NCBI RefSeq assembly: GCF_002259795.1
Contig: NZ_MWXA01000002.1
Span: 178,916 to 242,915, forward strand
Origin: Bifidobacterium aquikefiri
GTDB taxonomy: Bacteria > Actinomycetota > Actinomycetes > Actinomycetales > Bifidobacteriaceae
DNA: 64,000 nucleotides
Reading direction: 5' to 3'
In this document: piece after piece, positions 55,292 through 64,000 of the stretch
Numbering within the stretch: position 1 is the stretch's first letter
Layout: every line of letters begins with the position of its first letter
Position numbers and translations under genes: made by a program
The notes under the pieces: model-generated
What the model was told of the DNA's origin: nothing
Databases searched by the model: none
Seen by the model: the letters and a program-made list of their open reading frames with translations, nothing else

Positions 55292-55559
55292 TCTCGAACT
55301 CCTAGATCAGCCGCGGAGTGTTCAGTCATCGGGCTTCATAACGCATATCCCCATGATGCTTCGAGCAACACACGATAGCGAGAGCCATGACTGCGCGGTT
55401 GTTTTCCGGTGCGTTTGCACCGGTGTGACACGTTTATTATGTCATATGGCTTTGTTAAATGACGCAATTCACACGCAATGTTTTGATGTCAGCGAAGAAT
55501 CCTGGGATTTGTACCGGAATTAATAGGCGATGACAAGAGCAACAGGTAGGTTTGACTGC

Positions 55560-56534
55560 ATGGCTATTAAGAAAGGTCCGACCAAGGGTTCGGGCGGGAA
55601 GCATCGCAGCAAACTGCGCGGAAAAGGTCCCACCCCGAAGGCAGAGGACCGTACATATCACAAGGCATACAGGGAGAAGAAGGCATCCGAGCGCCGTCGC
55701 GCTTCCGATCCTAGACTTGCTGCGCGCCGTCGCGTGGCTCGTTACACTTCGGATTCAGACGATCTCGTATTTGGCCGCAACTCAGTTCTTGAGGCATTGC
55801 GCGTTGGTGTTCCATCGACTCAGCTCTATATCGCGAGTCGACTCGAGCACGACGATCGTACACGCGAGATCGTGCGCCTTGCCGGCCTGGCTGGATTGAA
55901 TCTGCTTGAGGCTGACCATTATGAGATGGATCGCATCGCACACTCCAGCAACCATCAGGGTGTTGTTCTCAAGGTTCAACCATATGAATACTCTTCCTTG
56001 CAGAATCTCGTTGAACATGCCGAGAAGAAGTCTCGGGCCATGGATGGAGCATCCGAAAAGGCTAAAATCCAGGCTAAGCCACTGTTCATTGCCCTTGACA
56101 ATGTTACCGATCCGCAGAATCTTGGAGCGGTGATCCGTTCCGCAGCTGCCTTCGGAGCTTCAGGCGTCATCATTCCAGAACGCAGAAGCGCTTCAGTTAC
56201 GGCTGCTGCCTGGAAGGTCTCTGCCGGAGCCGCAGCGCACATGCCCGTTGCACGCGTCGTGAATATGACCCGCGCGCTCGAAGGCTTGAAAGAACGTGGC
56301 TATTACACAGTCGGTCTCGATGGAGGTGGAACTTCGGTAGTTGGTGAAACTGGTTTCGAACGTGATTCTCTGGTCGTTGTCCTCGGTTCCGAAGGCGAGG
56401 GCCTGAGCAGACTGGTGCGCCAGACATGCGATGTCATAGCAGGAATACCCATCAGTTCGATGGTCGAGTCTCTCAACGCATCGGTTGCCGCAGGAATCAG
56501 CCTGTATGCGGTTGCAAAGGCACGAACCGAGTAA
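55560..56534 (+). CDS. rlmB: 23S rRNA 2'-O-methyltransferase (RlmB/SpoU family)
   Basis: 324 residues. A basic Lys/Arg-rich N-terminal extension (about 1-60), an L30e-like substrate-binding domain (VFGRNSVLEALR), then the SPOUT knot with motifs ALDNVTDPQNLGAVIRSAAAFGA, VLGSEGEGLSRL and IPISSMVESLNASVAAGISLY. It would methylate the 2'-hydroxyl of G2251 or an equivalent site. ATG 55560 follows AGGTAGG; the frame is open to 55530. Confidence 0.9.
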   Translation: MAIKKGPTKGSGGKHRSKLRGKGPTPKAEDRTYHKAYREKKASERRRASDPRLAARRRVARYTSDSDDLVFGRNSVLEALRVGVPSTQLYIASRLEHDDRTREIVRLAGLAGLNLLEADHYEMDRIAHSSNHQGVVLKVQPYEYSSLQNLVEHAEKKSRAMDGASEKAKIQAKPLFIALDNVTDPQNLGAVIRSAAAFGASGVIIPERRSASVTAAAWKVSAGAAAHMPVARVVNMTRALEGLKERGYYTVGLDGGGTSVVGETGFERDSLVVVLGSEGEGLSRLVRQTCDVIAGIPISSMVESLNASVAAGISLYAVAKARTE

Positions 56535-56551
56535 CTGTTAGGCAAGATTCC

Positions 56552-56788
56552 CGAGTTTTGTGGCAATTCTCAAGTTCCAACTGTTCCTGACCGTTGTCCT
56601 CTTTCGTCATCTCGAGCGGAGCGTAGCGGAGTCGAGAGATCTCAATCCCGCTGGAATCCACAGCGGAGATCTCTCGACTCCGGCTTCGCCTCCGCTCGAG
56701 ATGACCGGAAAATGTCGATTCTTGGCTTTTCTCCGTTGAATTTTCAACGGAGAATGCCATTCATACTTGAGAATTGCCACAAAACTCG
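56552..56788. repeat. Composite palindromic element: family 1 ends around a REP-like hairpin
   Basis: Outer arms at 56552-56574 and 56766-56788 are perfect 23-bp inverted repeats starting CGAGTTTTGTGGCAATTC. Inside lie the REP-like arms 56606-56644 and 56665-56705 (same family as 10385-10486) and a further hairpin TTCTCCGTTGAA/TTCAACGGAGAA at 56729-56754. It fills nearly the whole gap after rlmB. It looks like one element inserted in another. Confidence 0.88.
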
Positions 56789-56822
56789 CGAATTTCATTT
56801 CAAACCGGCACTGCAACTTGTG

Positions 56823-58220
56823 TCAACTGGCCCAAACCGCGGCATCTGGATCATCTTCGGGGTTGTAATCCCCATAGCTTGCCTCATCATCAATGACGCC
56901 GCTCTCGGCCTCTTCATTGATGTCCTTCATCGCAGCCTCATCAAGCTTGTACTTTGGCAAGACATGCTCAATATAGCTTTCAACAGCATCACCCATAGGA
57001 ATGTCGTGCCCGGCTTTTTCTGCCAGATACCATCGATCGGTCAGAATCTCATGGAAGAACTGCGCCGGCTCGATCTGTGAACGATACTCGGCTGGAATCA
57101 TGCGTACTGTGGGCTCGAATACCTCACGCATCCAGTCTGTGGCAACAATCTCGAGATCCTCGCCCTGCCGCCATGTCGAGGCACGATACGCATCCAGATC
57201 GTTGAGCAGTCTCCGCGCCTGGTTCTCCTGGACGTCCAGGCCTGTCAGACGCAGCAGCTTGCGCGAGGCATATCCCGCATCGACGACACGAGGGCGAACC
57301 AGCACTCGGTTGCCATCGGTTGCAGTCCTCATCTCCAATTCGTCAACGTCAAAACCCAGATCGTTGAGTTTGTTGACGCGCTGCTCGATCTTCCACATTT
57401 CGTTGGGGTTGAAGCTATCCACATCGGTCAGTGCGCCCCACAATGACCGATAGCGCTCAACGAGCCTATCACCGACAGCGACTTCATCAACATCCGCTGG
57501 CAGGAGATTCCCTGAATTCAAGTCCATCAATTCGCCGATGATATTGGTGCGCGCCAGGTCAATGTCATATTCTCGCTGACCGTCAGTGAGACTCGGATGC
57601 AAATCACCGGTTTCAGCATCGACAAGGAATGCGGCGAAGGAGTCGGCATCCCTCAGGAACAGGGCGTTTGAAAGCGAGACATCACCCCAATAGAAGCCAA
57701 CCAGATGTAAACGAACCATCAGCACTGCCAGGGCATCAATCAGGCGCTCAGCCGTATCGGCACGAAGGTTGCGTGCAAACAATGCGCGGTATGGCAGAGA
57801 GAACTTCAGATGCCTCGTCACCAGAATGGCCTCGAGTTCCTGCCCTTCTGGCGTATGTCTGCCGGTCACCACGGCAATCGGCGTGACAGTTGGCAATTCA
57901 AGTTTCTGCAAACGTCGAAGCAACTCGTATTCACGTTCGGCCACGGCGCGCGTTATCTCCTTCATCGCGTACACATCATCACCGACATGTACAAAACGCA
58001 CCACGTGTCGTGATATGCCACGAGGCAGATTCGCCAGACAATCCTTTGGCCACTGTGAAAGCGGTTTCTCCCAAGGAAGAGTGAACATCTTTGGGTTCGA
58101 ACTTGCCGCGGTAATGCGCAATGCATGGGCAACATGTGCCTCGTTCGGTTCATCCATTGAGACGACTGACGTTGCCTTGACGGCCCTTGGGTCCATCCGC
58201 GAGAGTTTCTGATCATCCAT
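56823..58220 (-). CDS. DUF4032 protein with kinase-like fold region
   Basis: 465 residues from ATG 58220 (GGAG 8 bases upstream; two in-frame starts upstream are poorer). The N-terminal half resembles lipopolysaccharide-kinase-like folds (AVAEREYELLRRL, GFYWGDVSLSNALFLRD, FLVDAETGDLH), and the remainder is the DUF4032 domain (ALTDVDSFNPNEMWKIEQRVNKL). Actinobacterial family of unknown function. The acidic C terminus is probably disordered. The kinase-like residues suggest, but do not show, phosphotransfer. Confidence 0.8.
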   Translation of the reverse strand: MDDQKLSRMDPRAVKATSVVSMDEPNEAHVAHALRITAASSNPKMFTLPWEKPLSQWPKDCLANLPRGISRHVVRFVHVGDDVYAMKEITRAVAEREYELLRRLQKLELPTVTPIAVVTGRHTPEGQELEAILVTRHLKFSLPYRALFARNLRADTAERLIDALAVLMVRLHLVGFYWGDVSLSNALFLRDADSFAAFLVDAETGDLHPSLTDGQREYDIDLARTNIIGELMDLNSGNLLPADVDEVAVGDRLVERYRSLWGALTDVDSFNPNEMWKIEQRVNKLNDLGFDVDELEMRTATDGNRVLVRPRVVDAGYASRKLLRLTGLDVQENQARRLLNDLDAYRASTWRQGEDLEIVATDWMREVFEPTVRMIPAEYRSQIEPAQFFHEILTDRWYLAEKAGHDIPMGDAVESYIEHVLPKYKLDEAAMKDINEEAESGVIDDEASYGDYNPEDDPDAAVWAS

Positions 58221-58302
58221 AGTCATATCTCCAGTATCCACACAGAGCCGAACAAGATTGCCAATCTGGCGAAACGCCGAATCAGGCAGAACAGAAATAA
58301 AA

Positions 58303-58330
58303 TGCTCCCGCCATCTTCATGGCGGGAGCA
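58303..58330 (-). terminator. Terminator of the sugar-ABC ATPase gene
   Basis: Perfect 12-bp stem TGCTCCCGCCAT / ATGGCGGGAGCA with loop CTTC; TTTTATTTC follows on the minus strand. Confidence 0.88.
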
Positions 58331-58406
58331 CATCAGAGAGAAGGAATAGAGAGGATTATACGGTGACCGAGTCAAAGCCTCCACAAGCCCTGGCTCGGTA
58401 GCCGAA

Positions 58407-59534
58407 TTAGTTCAGACGCAGTTCGGTCGCAGTGGAGAAGAGGTGCATCTTCGCTGGATCGATGTGAATCTTCACAGTTGCACCAACCGCAGGGAGCTCA
58501 CGAGGAGACACACGAACAGTTGTCATGTTGTTCTGATCGGACATCATCGTTGCATCTTCGGCAGCTGAATCGTCGGTCAGAATGTGTCCATAGATGTAAC
58601 CATCGGAACCCAAATCCTCAACGTTTGCAACCTTCAGCGAGAACGCATCCGGTTCGGCTGGGCCTGCGAGTGAGGCATCTTCTGGACGGAATCCAAGAAC
58701 GATCTTGCTGTTGTCCTCAGGTGTGAGCTTGTCAACGGCCTCCTTGGGGAGACTGATTGTGTCATCACCAATCTTTGCCTGACCATTTACGACTGGGTGG
58801 ATGTTCAGGTTCATGGAAGGCGAGCCGATGAAGCCTGCAACGAAGACGTTGGCTGGGCGATCATAGAGCTCGGTTGGACGGCCGACCTGCTGGAGCAGAC
58901 CAAGCTTGATGACGGCGATGCGGTCGCCCATCGTCAGAGCCTCAGTCTGATCGTGGGTCACATAGAGGGTTGTAACACCGAGCTGACGCTGCAGTGCCGC
59001 AATCTGCGTACGTGTCTGAACACGAAGCTTTGCATCCAAGTTGGAGAGAGGCTCATCCATAAGGAAGACCTTTGGCTCACGAACGATTGCACGACCCATC
59101 GCAACACGCTGACGCTGACCACCGGACAACGCCTTCGGCTTGCGATCGAGATACTCGGTCAAATCAAGAATCTCAGCTGCTTTTTCAACACGCTGACGAA
59201 TCTCATTCTTAGGAGTGCCGGCAATCTTCAGAGCGAAGCCCATGTTGTCTGCAACGGTCATATGAGGATACAGCGCATAGTTCTGGAACACCATGGCTAT
59301 ATCGCGATCCTTTGGCTGCATCGTAGTGACATCCTTGCCACCAATGAGGATGCGACCCTTATTGACTTCCTCAAGTCCTGCAAGCATTCTCAGAGTAGTT
59401 GACTTACCGCAACCGGAAGGCCCAACCAGAACCAGGAATTCCCCATCCTTGATATCCAGATTCAAATCATCTACCGAAGGCTTATCGTTGCCTGGGTAAA
59501 TACGAGTAACATGCTCGAATACCACTTCTGCCAT
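58407..59534 (-). CDS. msmK: Sugar-ABC transporter ATP-binding protein, MsmK/UgpC type
   Basis: 375 residues. ATPase core (about 1-235): Walker A GPSGCGKST, Q-loop VFQNYALYPHMTV, signature LSGGQRQRVAMGRA, Walker B VFLMDEPLSNLD, His switch THDQTEALT. The C-terminal regulatory domain (about 240-375) has the TOBE-like fold seen in MalK/MsmK. It stands alone without permease genes, as do multi-tasking ATPases that energise several sugar importers in Gram-positive bacteria. About 200 bases upstream lies a 12-bp LacI-type site shared with the pilus region. Confidence 0.92.
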   Translation of the reverse strand: MAEVVFEHVTRIYPGNDKPSVDDLNLDIKDGEFLVLVGPSGCGKSTTLRMLAGLEEVNKGRILIGGKDVTTMQPKDRDIAMVFQNYALYPHMTVADNMGFALKIAGTPKNEIRQRVEKAAEILDLTEYLDRKPKALSGGQRQRVAMGRAIVREPKVFLMDEPLSNLDAKLRVQTRTQIAALQRQLGVTTLYVTHDQTEALTMGDRIAVIKLGLLQQVGRPTELYDRPANVFVAGFIGSPSMNLNIHPVVNGQAKIGDDTISLPKEAVDKLTPEDNSKIVLGFRPEDASLAGPAEPDAFSLKVANVEDLGSDGYIYGHILTDDSAAEDATMMSDQNNMTTVRVSPRELPAVGATVKIHIDPAKMHLFSTATELRLN

Positions 59535-59737
59535 GTTGTTTTCCTTTCATCGGCAGGTACGTGCCGAACGATCCGTAGTGAAGGGTTTCACTGTGGTGCT
59601 GTATAGCAATTACCTTCCCGACTGTGGGAAAATGCTCGCTGCAGCGTTATGTTATGTGGTTCATCGAAGAAAACTCTCCCTTGAGCCACCGCCAACTATA
59701 CACCAGAGGAATTATCAAACATACGGCGTGTCTCATA

Positions 59738-59749
59738 TAAACGATTGCG
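59738..59749. promoter_or_regulatory. LacI-type site upstream of the sugar-ABC ATPase gene
   Basis: TAAACGATTGCG matches the paired sites at 48798-48832 in all 12 bases. It lies in the 333-base gap between the divergent ATPase and Ser/Thr kinase genes. No other recognisable feature was seen in the gap. Confidence 0.7.
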
Positions 59750-59867
59750 CCGAAAACCCACATGAAACAATCCCTGTTCGGCGATGCTCCTCTGCATCTT
59801 CATGACTTTCAAGCAACATCGACACATCTTTAAGCCCACTCACCCTGAAATGGAGCACAATAGAAGC

Positions 59868-61820
59868 ATGGATGATTTGAGCATGGTCAATCTTCAACCT
59901 GGAGAGCAGATCGGCGGATACACGTTGATTGCGCCTCTCGGTGGAGGAGCCATGGGTTCAGTATGGAAGGTCAGGGATGACGGCGGTCAGCTCCACGCCA
60001 TGAAAATCCTCCGAGATTCCCTGACTGACGAACGATCCCTGGTAAGCACCACCGTCGACAGGAACGCCGATTCGGGCATCTCCGAGACCGTCACCGCCCG
60101 CGAGCGCCTTCGCAGAGAGGCGATGGCACTGCAGCGCGTGCATCATCCGGGAGTCTCAGAAATCGTAGATATGGAGCTTGATGACGCGCTTGCCTTTATT
60201 GTGACCGAACTCATTGAAGGCAATAACCTTCGTGATGACATTGCCGACAATGGACGATATATTGGCGATGATCTGGAACGTCTTGCGCATAAGCTCATGG
60301 ATGCCGTGCACGCCGTACATCGTGCCGGCATCGTTCATCGAGACATTAAGCCGACAAACGTGATGGTTGCTGCAACAGGACCGATTCTGGTCGATTTTGG
60401 CATCGCCATGGGCGAAGGGGAAAGCCATGTGACGCGAACAGGCTTGGTCATGGGAACGCCTGGGTTCATCGCCCCGGAAATCATTGATGGCGCAGAATCC
60501 TCGGAGGCGACCGATTGGTGGAGCGTTGCGGCTGTGCTGGCCTATGCAGCCACCGGAAAGGCAGTATTTGGCACACGTCCGATGATGACGGTCTTGGAGC
60601 GCGAAGCCTCCGGCAATGCAGACCTATCAGGGCTGCCTCTGAGAACTCAGCACGCCTTTCGCAAGGCACTTTCACCAGACCCTCATGCGCGCTCGACACC
60701 TGAGGAACTTTTGCATGCGATTGCGCTGGATGCCCTTGAACCCCAGGTTTGGCATCAGGCAATCGCCAGTCAGGAATCCTCTACGGCCCTACTCGGCAAC
60801 TCTGCTGCAGCCGACAACTCCAACACCAGAACTCTGGGCAACAGGGAGCAACCCACAGCAATCCCCGATCATGCGCCTGAAACAAAGGTGATGCGCCCTT
60901 TTGGCGACACCTCTTTGAATGATCTTTCCACGACTGCGATTGGCGAAGGTGGGGTGGCTGCACAGGACCTGTCCAATCCCCGGGCGCTGTGGGACATTGA
61001 TTCTGCCGAGCCCGAGCGGCCGAAAGAGTCACCTGAGCGCCGAGATCCCAGCGACTTCGCGCCGCTCGACATTCCCGACCAGGAACGTGATGCATACCGG
61101 CATCGAGGCACGATTGTTCTGATTGCCATAGCTGTGTTGATGACTGCAATGTTCGCATTCATACCGGTCTATGCCTTCGTCGCCTCTTGCATTGGACTCT
61201 GGATCTGCATGTGCTTCGGAACGGCCACCGAGGCTCAATTGCAACGAGAAGCGCGCAGAGGGGGGTTTCGTACGAAGTCCGATACCTTTATATCATTCAC
61301 GACCTTGCCCTGGCATATCGCCAAATCCTTCATCATCATGCTGTCGCGCGCACTGGTGCAAATCATCATTCTGCTCATCGTGGTGGGACTCACCACCGTT
61401 GCCTTGTCGCTGCCCACAACGACGCATGTCATGACCTTGGGTACCGTCACCCTGAACGTTTCCCTGCCTTCTGGCAGCGCTCTTTCGGGGACTGGCATCA
61501 TGCTCGCCGTGGCCATGCTCCTCGCCTGGCTACTGACGACTTCCGGACCTCTTTCCCAGATCATCCACATTGGTGCAGGTCGCATTCGAGGCAGATATCT
61601 TGGCGACAATGCTAACGAATCCCCTATGCCCAATGACTACGACATTCACGAAACGTTCGCTGAGCGTCCCCAGGATGATTCGGAATCTGCCCATGGAACA
61701 TTCAGCTCAACGCCATCGAGAGTGCTTCTCCTTGTCTGGTTGGCAGCCTGCATGGCAATATGTGTGGCTCTCTTACAGTCCCCAGATATCGACTGGAATC
61801 CACTGCAAGCAATATATTGA
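59868..61820 (+). CDS. Ser/Thr protein kinase with C-terminal polytopic membrane domain
   Basis: About 650 residues. Kinase domain (roughly 18-285): glycine loop LGGGAMGSVWKV, Lys46 in AMK, HRDIKPTNVM, VDFGIAMG and GTPGFIAPE. An acidic linker (about 290-420) is followed by four to six membrane segments up to the C terminus; no PASTA or other sensor repeats. This differs from PknA/PknB at 24050-27276. Start uncertain: ATG 59868, 59850 and 59886 are all possible, none with a clean ribosome site. A DsbA-like gene follows after 48 bases. Confidence 0.85.
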   Translation: MDDLSMVNLQPGEQIGGYTLIAPLGGGAMGSVWKVRDDGGQLHAMKILRDSLTDERSLVSTTVDRNADSGISETVTARERLRREAMALQRVHHPGVSEIVDMELDDALAFIVTELIEGNNLRDDIADNGRYIGDDLERLAHKLMDAVHAVHRAGIVHRDIKPTNVMVAATGPILVDFGIAMGEGESHVTRTGLVMGTPGFIAPEIIDGAESSEATDWWSVAAVLAYAATGKAVFGTRPMMTVLEREASGNADLSGLPLRTQHAFRKALSPDPHARSTPEELLHAIALDALEPQVWHQAIASQESSTALLGNSAAADNSNTRTLGNREQPTAIPDHAPETKVMRPFGDTSLNDLSTTAIGEGGVAAQDLSNPRALWDIDSAEPERPKESPERRDPSDFAPLDIPDQERDAYRHRGTIVLIAIAVLMTAMFAFIPVYAFVASCIGLWICMCFGTATEAQLQREARRGGFRTKSDTFISFTTLPWHIAKSFIIMLSRALVQIIILLIVVGLTTVALSLPTTTHVMTLGTVTLNVSLPSGSALSGTGIMLAVAMLLAWLLTTSGPLSQIIHIGAGRIRGRYLGDNANESPMPNDYDIHETFAERPQDDSESAHGTFSSTPSRVLLLVWLAACMAICVALLQSPDIDWNPLQAIY

Positions 61821-61868
61821 GAAACATACAGTAGAGTAAGGCTGATATGAACCTCGAAAGGACATCAG

Positions 61869-62864
61869 ATGGCTCAGAACCCCAAAAGGAAATCGACCAA
61901 TACAAAACCCACATCAGGATCTTCTTCGGCTCGCGCCTCACGCAACACCAATGCAAGCAACAGGCATCGAGCAGCAGCGGAACAGGCTGAGCGCGAGCAG
62001 CTTGCATTGATTGCAAAAGAGCGGAAGCAACAGACGATAATCGGCATCATCGTTGTAGCCGTTGTGGTTGCCTTGGTCGCGATAGCAGGGTTCTCGGTAT
62101 GGCGAGCAAACCGTCCCGTCAGTGAGGCAACCGTGCAGCAGTCATATGATGCCGCACAGGCAGTCAAGACAAAGCCAACGGGGGCAAACAGCAAGGGTGG
62201 ATTCCTGATTTCCAAGGACGGGCTGAACAAGAAGATTGCCAAGGCTCCAACGGTCGAAATTTACATGGACTTCCTCTGCCCTGGCTGCGGCTCCCTGAAC
62301 CGCTCACTTGATCCAACACTGACGGCAATGGAGCAGGCCGGTCAGGTCAATCTCGAAATCTATCCGAGCGCATTCCTGGATTCTCTCTCAACCGATGAAT
62401 ATTCGACACGTACTGCAAGCCAGGTTGCTTACATTGCACAGAACGATCCCGATCATGTGCTCGCCTTCATTGCCAATCTCTTCGCTGAGGACTTCCAACC
62501 AAGCGAAAGTGCCTACAAGGCGGTGAGTGACGCGACCTTGCAACAGCTGGCGGTAAAATCCGGCGTGCCATCCGATGTCGCCAAGAAATCTACGGCCGGA
62601 ACCTACAAGAGCTGGATCACGAAGATTTCGGCCTACACGCCATTGCGTAAGGAATTATGGAATGTCTCAGGCTCGAACAAGGGCCAGATGACGACTCCGA
62701 CCGTGCGTATCAACCAAAATTACTGGGATTTGGTCAGCATAGAGAGCGCCAATAGCGATCTGGTATCCGATTTCCTCACGGCAGTCGGACTTCAGGAATC
62801 GCAAATCGGAAGCTCAACCCTGCCATCCATCGGCAGCAACGGAAAGCCCCTCGCTGTCAACTAA
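61869..62864 (+). CDS. Membrane-anchored DsbA-like thiol-disulfide oxidoreductase
   Basis: 331 residues. Low-complexity basic N terminus, one membrane segment (about 56-80), then an extracytoplasmic DsbA-type thioredoxin domain with active site CPGC at 137-140 (DFLCPGCGSL), helical insert, and the cis-Pro region TTPTVRIN. It oxidises or isomerises disulfides of secreted proteins. AAAGGA 7 bases before the ATG. Downstream of the membrane kinase in the same direction; a link between the two is inferred only from position. Confidence 0.88.
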   Translation: MAQNPKRKSTNTKPTSGSSSARASRNTNASNRHRAAAEQAEREQLALIAKERKQQTIIGIIVVAVVVALVAIAGFSVWRANRPVSEATVQQSYDAAQAVKTKPTGANSKGGFLISKDGLNKKIAKAPTVEIYMDFLCPGCGSLNRSLDPTLTAMEQAGQVNLEIYPSAFLDSLSTDEYSTRTASQVAYIAQNDPDHVLAFIANLFAEDFQPSESAYKAVSDATLQQLAVKSGVPSDVAKKSTAGTYKSWITKISAYTPLRKELWNVSGSNKGQMTTPTVRINQNYWDLVSIESANSDLVSDFLTAVGLQESQIGSSTLPSIGSNGKPLAVN

Positions 62865-62898
62865 CGGTGCACTCACCGGGCAGATTTCAGCATGCATC

Positions 62899-62936
62899 GT
62901 GGGAGTGCCGAAATATCGGCTATTCGCCACTCCCAC
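62899..62936. terminator. Hairpin after the DsbA-like gene
   Basis: GTGGGAGTG at 62899-62907 and CACTCCCAC at 62928-62936 form the stem, with an inner GCCGA/TCGGC stem. No strong T run; probable terminator between convergent genes. Confidence 0.6.
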
Positions 62937-63033
62937 AGTGCCTTGAACTAACCATGCACTGAAATATCACGGACGAAACAGCAACCGCGAGCATGGATTT
63001 CCCTTAGTCGGCAGCATGTTGTGCGTTATCCAC

Positions 63034-63243
63034 CTAGAGATCCCGTATCACCTTTTGAGTCGCTCTATATTGGGCTGTCAATGCAAAGGAGTACACGGCA
63101 AGAGATAGCCAAATCATGCAGAAGGCTATCAACATGGTGTGATTGATGGCTTCGTGCAGGAAGAGAATTGCAGAGAGAAATTGCAGGGTCGGGTTGAGAT
63201 ATTGCACAAATCCGACAGTCAGGTATTGGCAATGTTGCACGCC
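63034..63243 (-). pseudogene. rarD: 3' remnant of a RarD/EamA-type permease gene
   Basis: About 69 codons ending at stop 63034 match the C terminus of RarD-like drug/metabolite transporters (QYLTVGFVQYLNPTLQF, IWLSLAVYSFAL). Similarity stops abruptly at GVQ (near 63243). The open frame continues into sequence with no RarD character and meets the IS256-type element soon after, so the 5' two-thirds of the gene is missing from this side. Confidence 0.8.
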
Positions 63244-63292
63244 GATAACGTCCGGATTCTTGCGCAGTTTTGAGGTGGTGGGAGCATAGCCC

Positions 63293-64000
63293 GTCCTGTG
63301 TGTACGATTTTCAATCGCTGAAAGAGAAAACCGATTGGAAAGCAGGTACGGGCCATGCCCAAGCACATTTTACAGGTGAATCAACCCATGTTCGAGACCC
63401 AACTGGACCGGATGGTGAGCGAGAAGGTCACCGAGATCCTCAACCGGATGCTGGACGCCGAGGCCGACGAGATCACCGGCGCGGCCCGCTACGAGCGTTC
63501 CTGCGGCAGGAAGGCGTATCGTGCCGGCCATTACGAACGCGATCTGACGGTCAAGGCCGGCAAATTGAGTGTGAGGGTGCCGAAGCTGAAGGGCGCCCTG
63601 TTCGAGTCGGCGGTCATCGAACGGTACCGACGCCGGGAGGAGAGCGTGGAGGAGGCCTTGATCGACATGTACCTGGCGGGCGTGTCCACCCGCCGCGTCG
63701 ACGACATCTCCCAGGCGCTGTGGGGAGCGCGGATGCCGTCGCAGACCCTGTCGGACAAGCTCAGGAAGGTCTACGGGGACATCGACGCCTGGCGCGAACG
63801 CCCGCTATCCCAGCCCTACCCGTATGTGTTCATGGACGGCGTGTGGCACAAGCGTTCGTGGGGTGGCGCCGTGGAGAACGTGAGCATACTGGTCGCGATC
63901 GGCATCGGGTCGGACGGGCATCGGGAGGTGATCGGCGTGGCGGAGGGCATGAAGGAGGATTCGGCGAGCTGGAACAGCTTCGTCTCCTCGCTCATCTCGC
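63293..64000 (+). mobile_element. IS256-family insertion sequence, left part, runs off the window
   Basis: The element probably begins near TGTGTGTACGATTTTC at 63297-63312 (candidate left inverted repeat) and contains the transposase from 63355. The right end lies outside. About 50 bases between the rarD remnant (63243) and the putative left end belong to neither and are unassigned. The sequence is clearly GC-richer than the neighbouring genes. Confidence 0.75.
63355..64000 (+). CDS. IS256-family (mutator-type) transposase, N-terminal part
   Basis: Over 215 residues, open to the window end. N-terminal basic segment (GRKAYRAGHYERDLTVKAG), then the mutator-family core with YVFMDGVWHK, in which the Asp is the first of the DDE catalytic triad. 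The remaining catalytic residues would lie past the edge. ATG 63355 is the first in frame. Codon use is GC-rich compared with the window, fitting recent transfer. Confidence 0.92.
   Translation, partial: MPKHILQVNQPMFETQLDRMVSEKVTEILNRMLDAEADEITGAARYERSCGRKAYRAGHYERDLTVKAGKLSVRVPKLKGALFESAVIERYRRREESVEEALIDMYLAGVSTRRVDDISQALWGARMPSQTLSDKLRKVYGDIDAWRERPLSQPYPYVFMDGVWHKRSWGGAVENVSILVAIGIGSDGHREVIGVAEGMKEDSASWNSFVSSLIS

Overview
The window reads as chromosomal DNA of a bifidobacterium or close relative (Actinobacteria, Bifidobacteriaceae). The basis is the actinobacterial block fhaA-fhaB-pstP-rodA-pbpA-pknA-pknB, the actinobacterial families DUF3073, DUF4032 and SCP_3, sugar-centred metabolism (GH13 alpha-glucosidase, glycogen phosphorylase, orphan sugar-ABC ATPase, LacI regulators), PEP carboxylase, and a sortase-dependent pilus locus. 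Genus is inferred from gene content; no rRNA or tRNA gene was seen.

Layout. 1-840: edge fragment, a 16-bp tandem repeat, and no clear gene. 844-5504: alpha-glucoside locus (permease and GH13 enzyme) facing a divergent LacI gene, with two facing promoters and two operators in one perfect palindrome. 5615-10202: MarR regulator and a heterodimeric ABC exporter. 10611-15493: two overlapping YhgE/Pip-type membrane proteins. 15712-18102: S9 prolyl-oligopeptidase-type peptidase. 18289-27276: cell-wall growth and Ser/Thr signalling operon, with 4-8 bp overlaps from pstP to pknB, followed by a cluster of four DnaA-box matches. 27750-34359: SCP_3 protein, glgP, a small acidic membrane protein, rhomboid protease, DUF3073 protein and trpS. 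34367-39016: ThrE-like exporter and ppc. 39214-42613: copper module, a cupredoxin-P1B ATPase-YHS fusion divergent from csoR around a CsoR operator. 42608-48690: pilus locus of three LPXTG-type proteins and a class C sortase. 48895-52000: LacI regulator, dcd and an FHS-type sugar permease. 52316-58220: P2A cation ATPase, rlmB and a DUF4032 protein. 58407-62864: sugar-ABC ATPase msmK-like, a Ser/Thr kinase with a polytopic membrane domain, and a DsbA-like protein. 63034-64000: rarD 3' remnant next to an IS256-family element that runs off the window.

Three families of short palindromic intergenic repeats occur: a 99-bp family (15586, 30794; same length, conserved ends, diverged centres), a family with GAGTTTTGTGGCAATT-type ends (27419, 39048, 56552), and a REP-like TCATCTCGAG hairpin family (10242-10486, and nested inside the 56552 element). 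They look like miniature mobile elements or RNA-hairpin elements and are among the least explained structures here.

The regulatory point of most interest is a 12-bp LacI-type half-palindrome. It occurs twice, 21 bp apart, between the pilus operon and its divergent LacI gene, and once upstream of the msmK-like ATPase. This suggests that one carbohydrate-responsive regulator may link pilus expression to sugar uptake.
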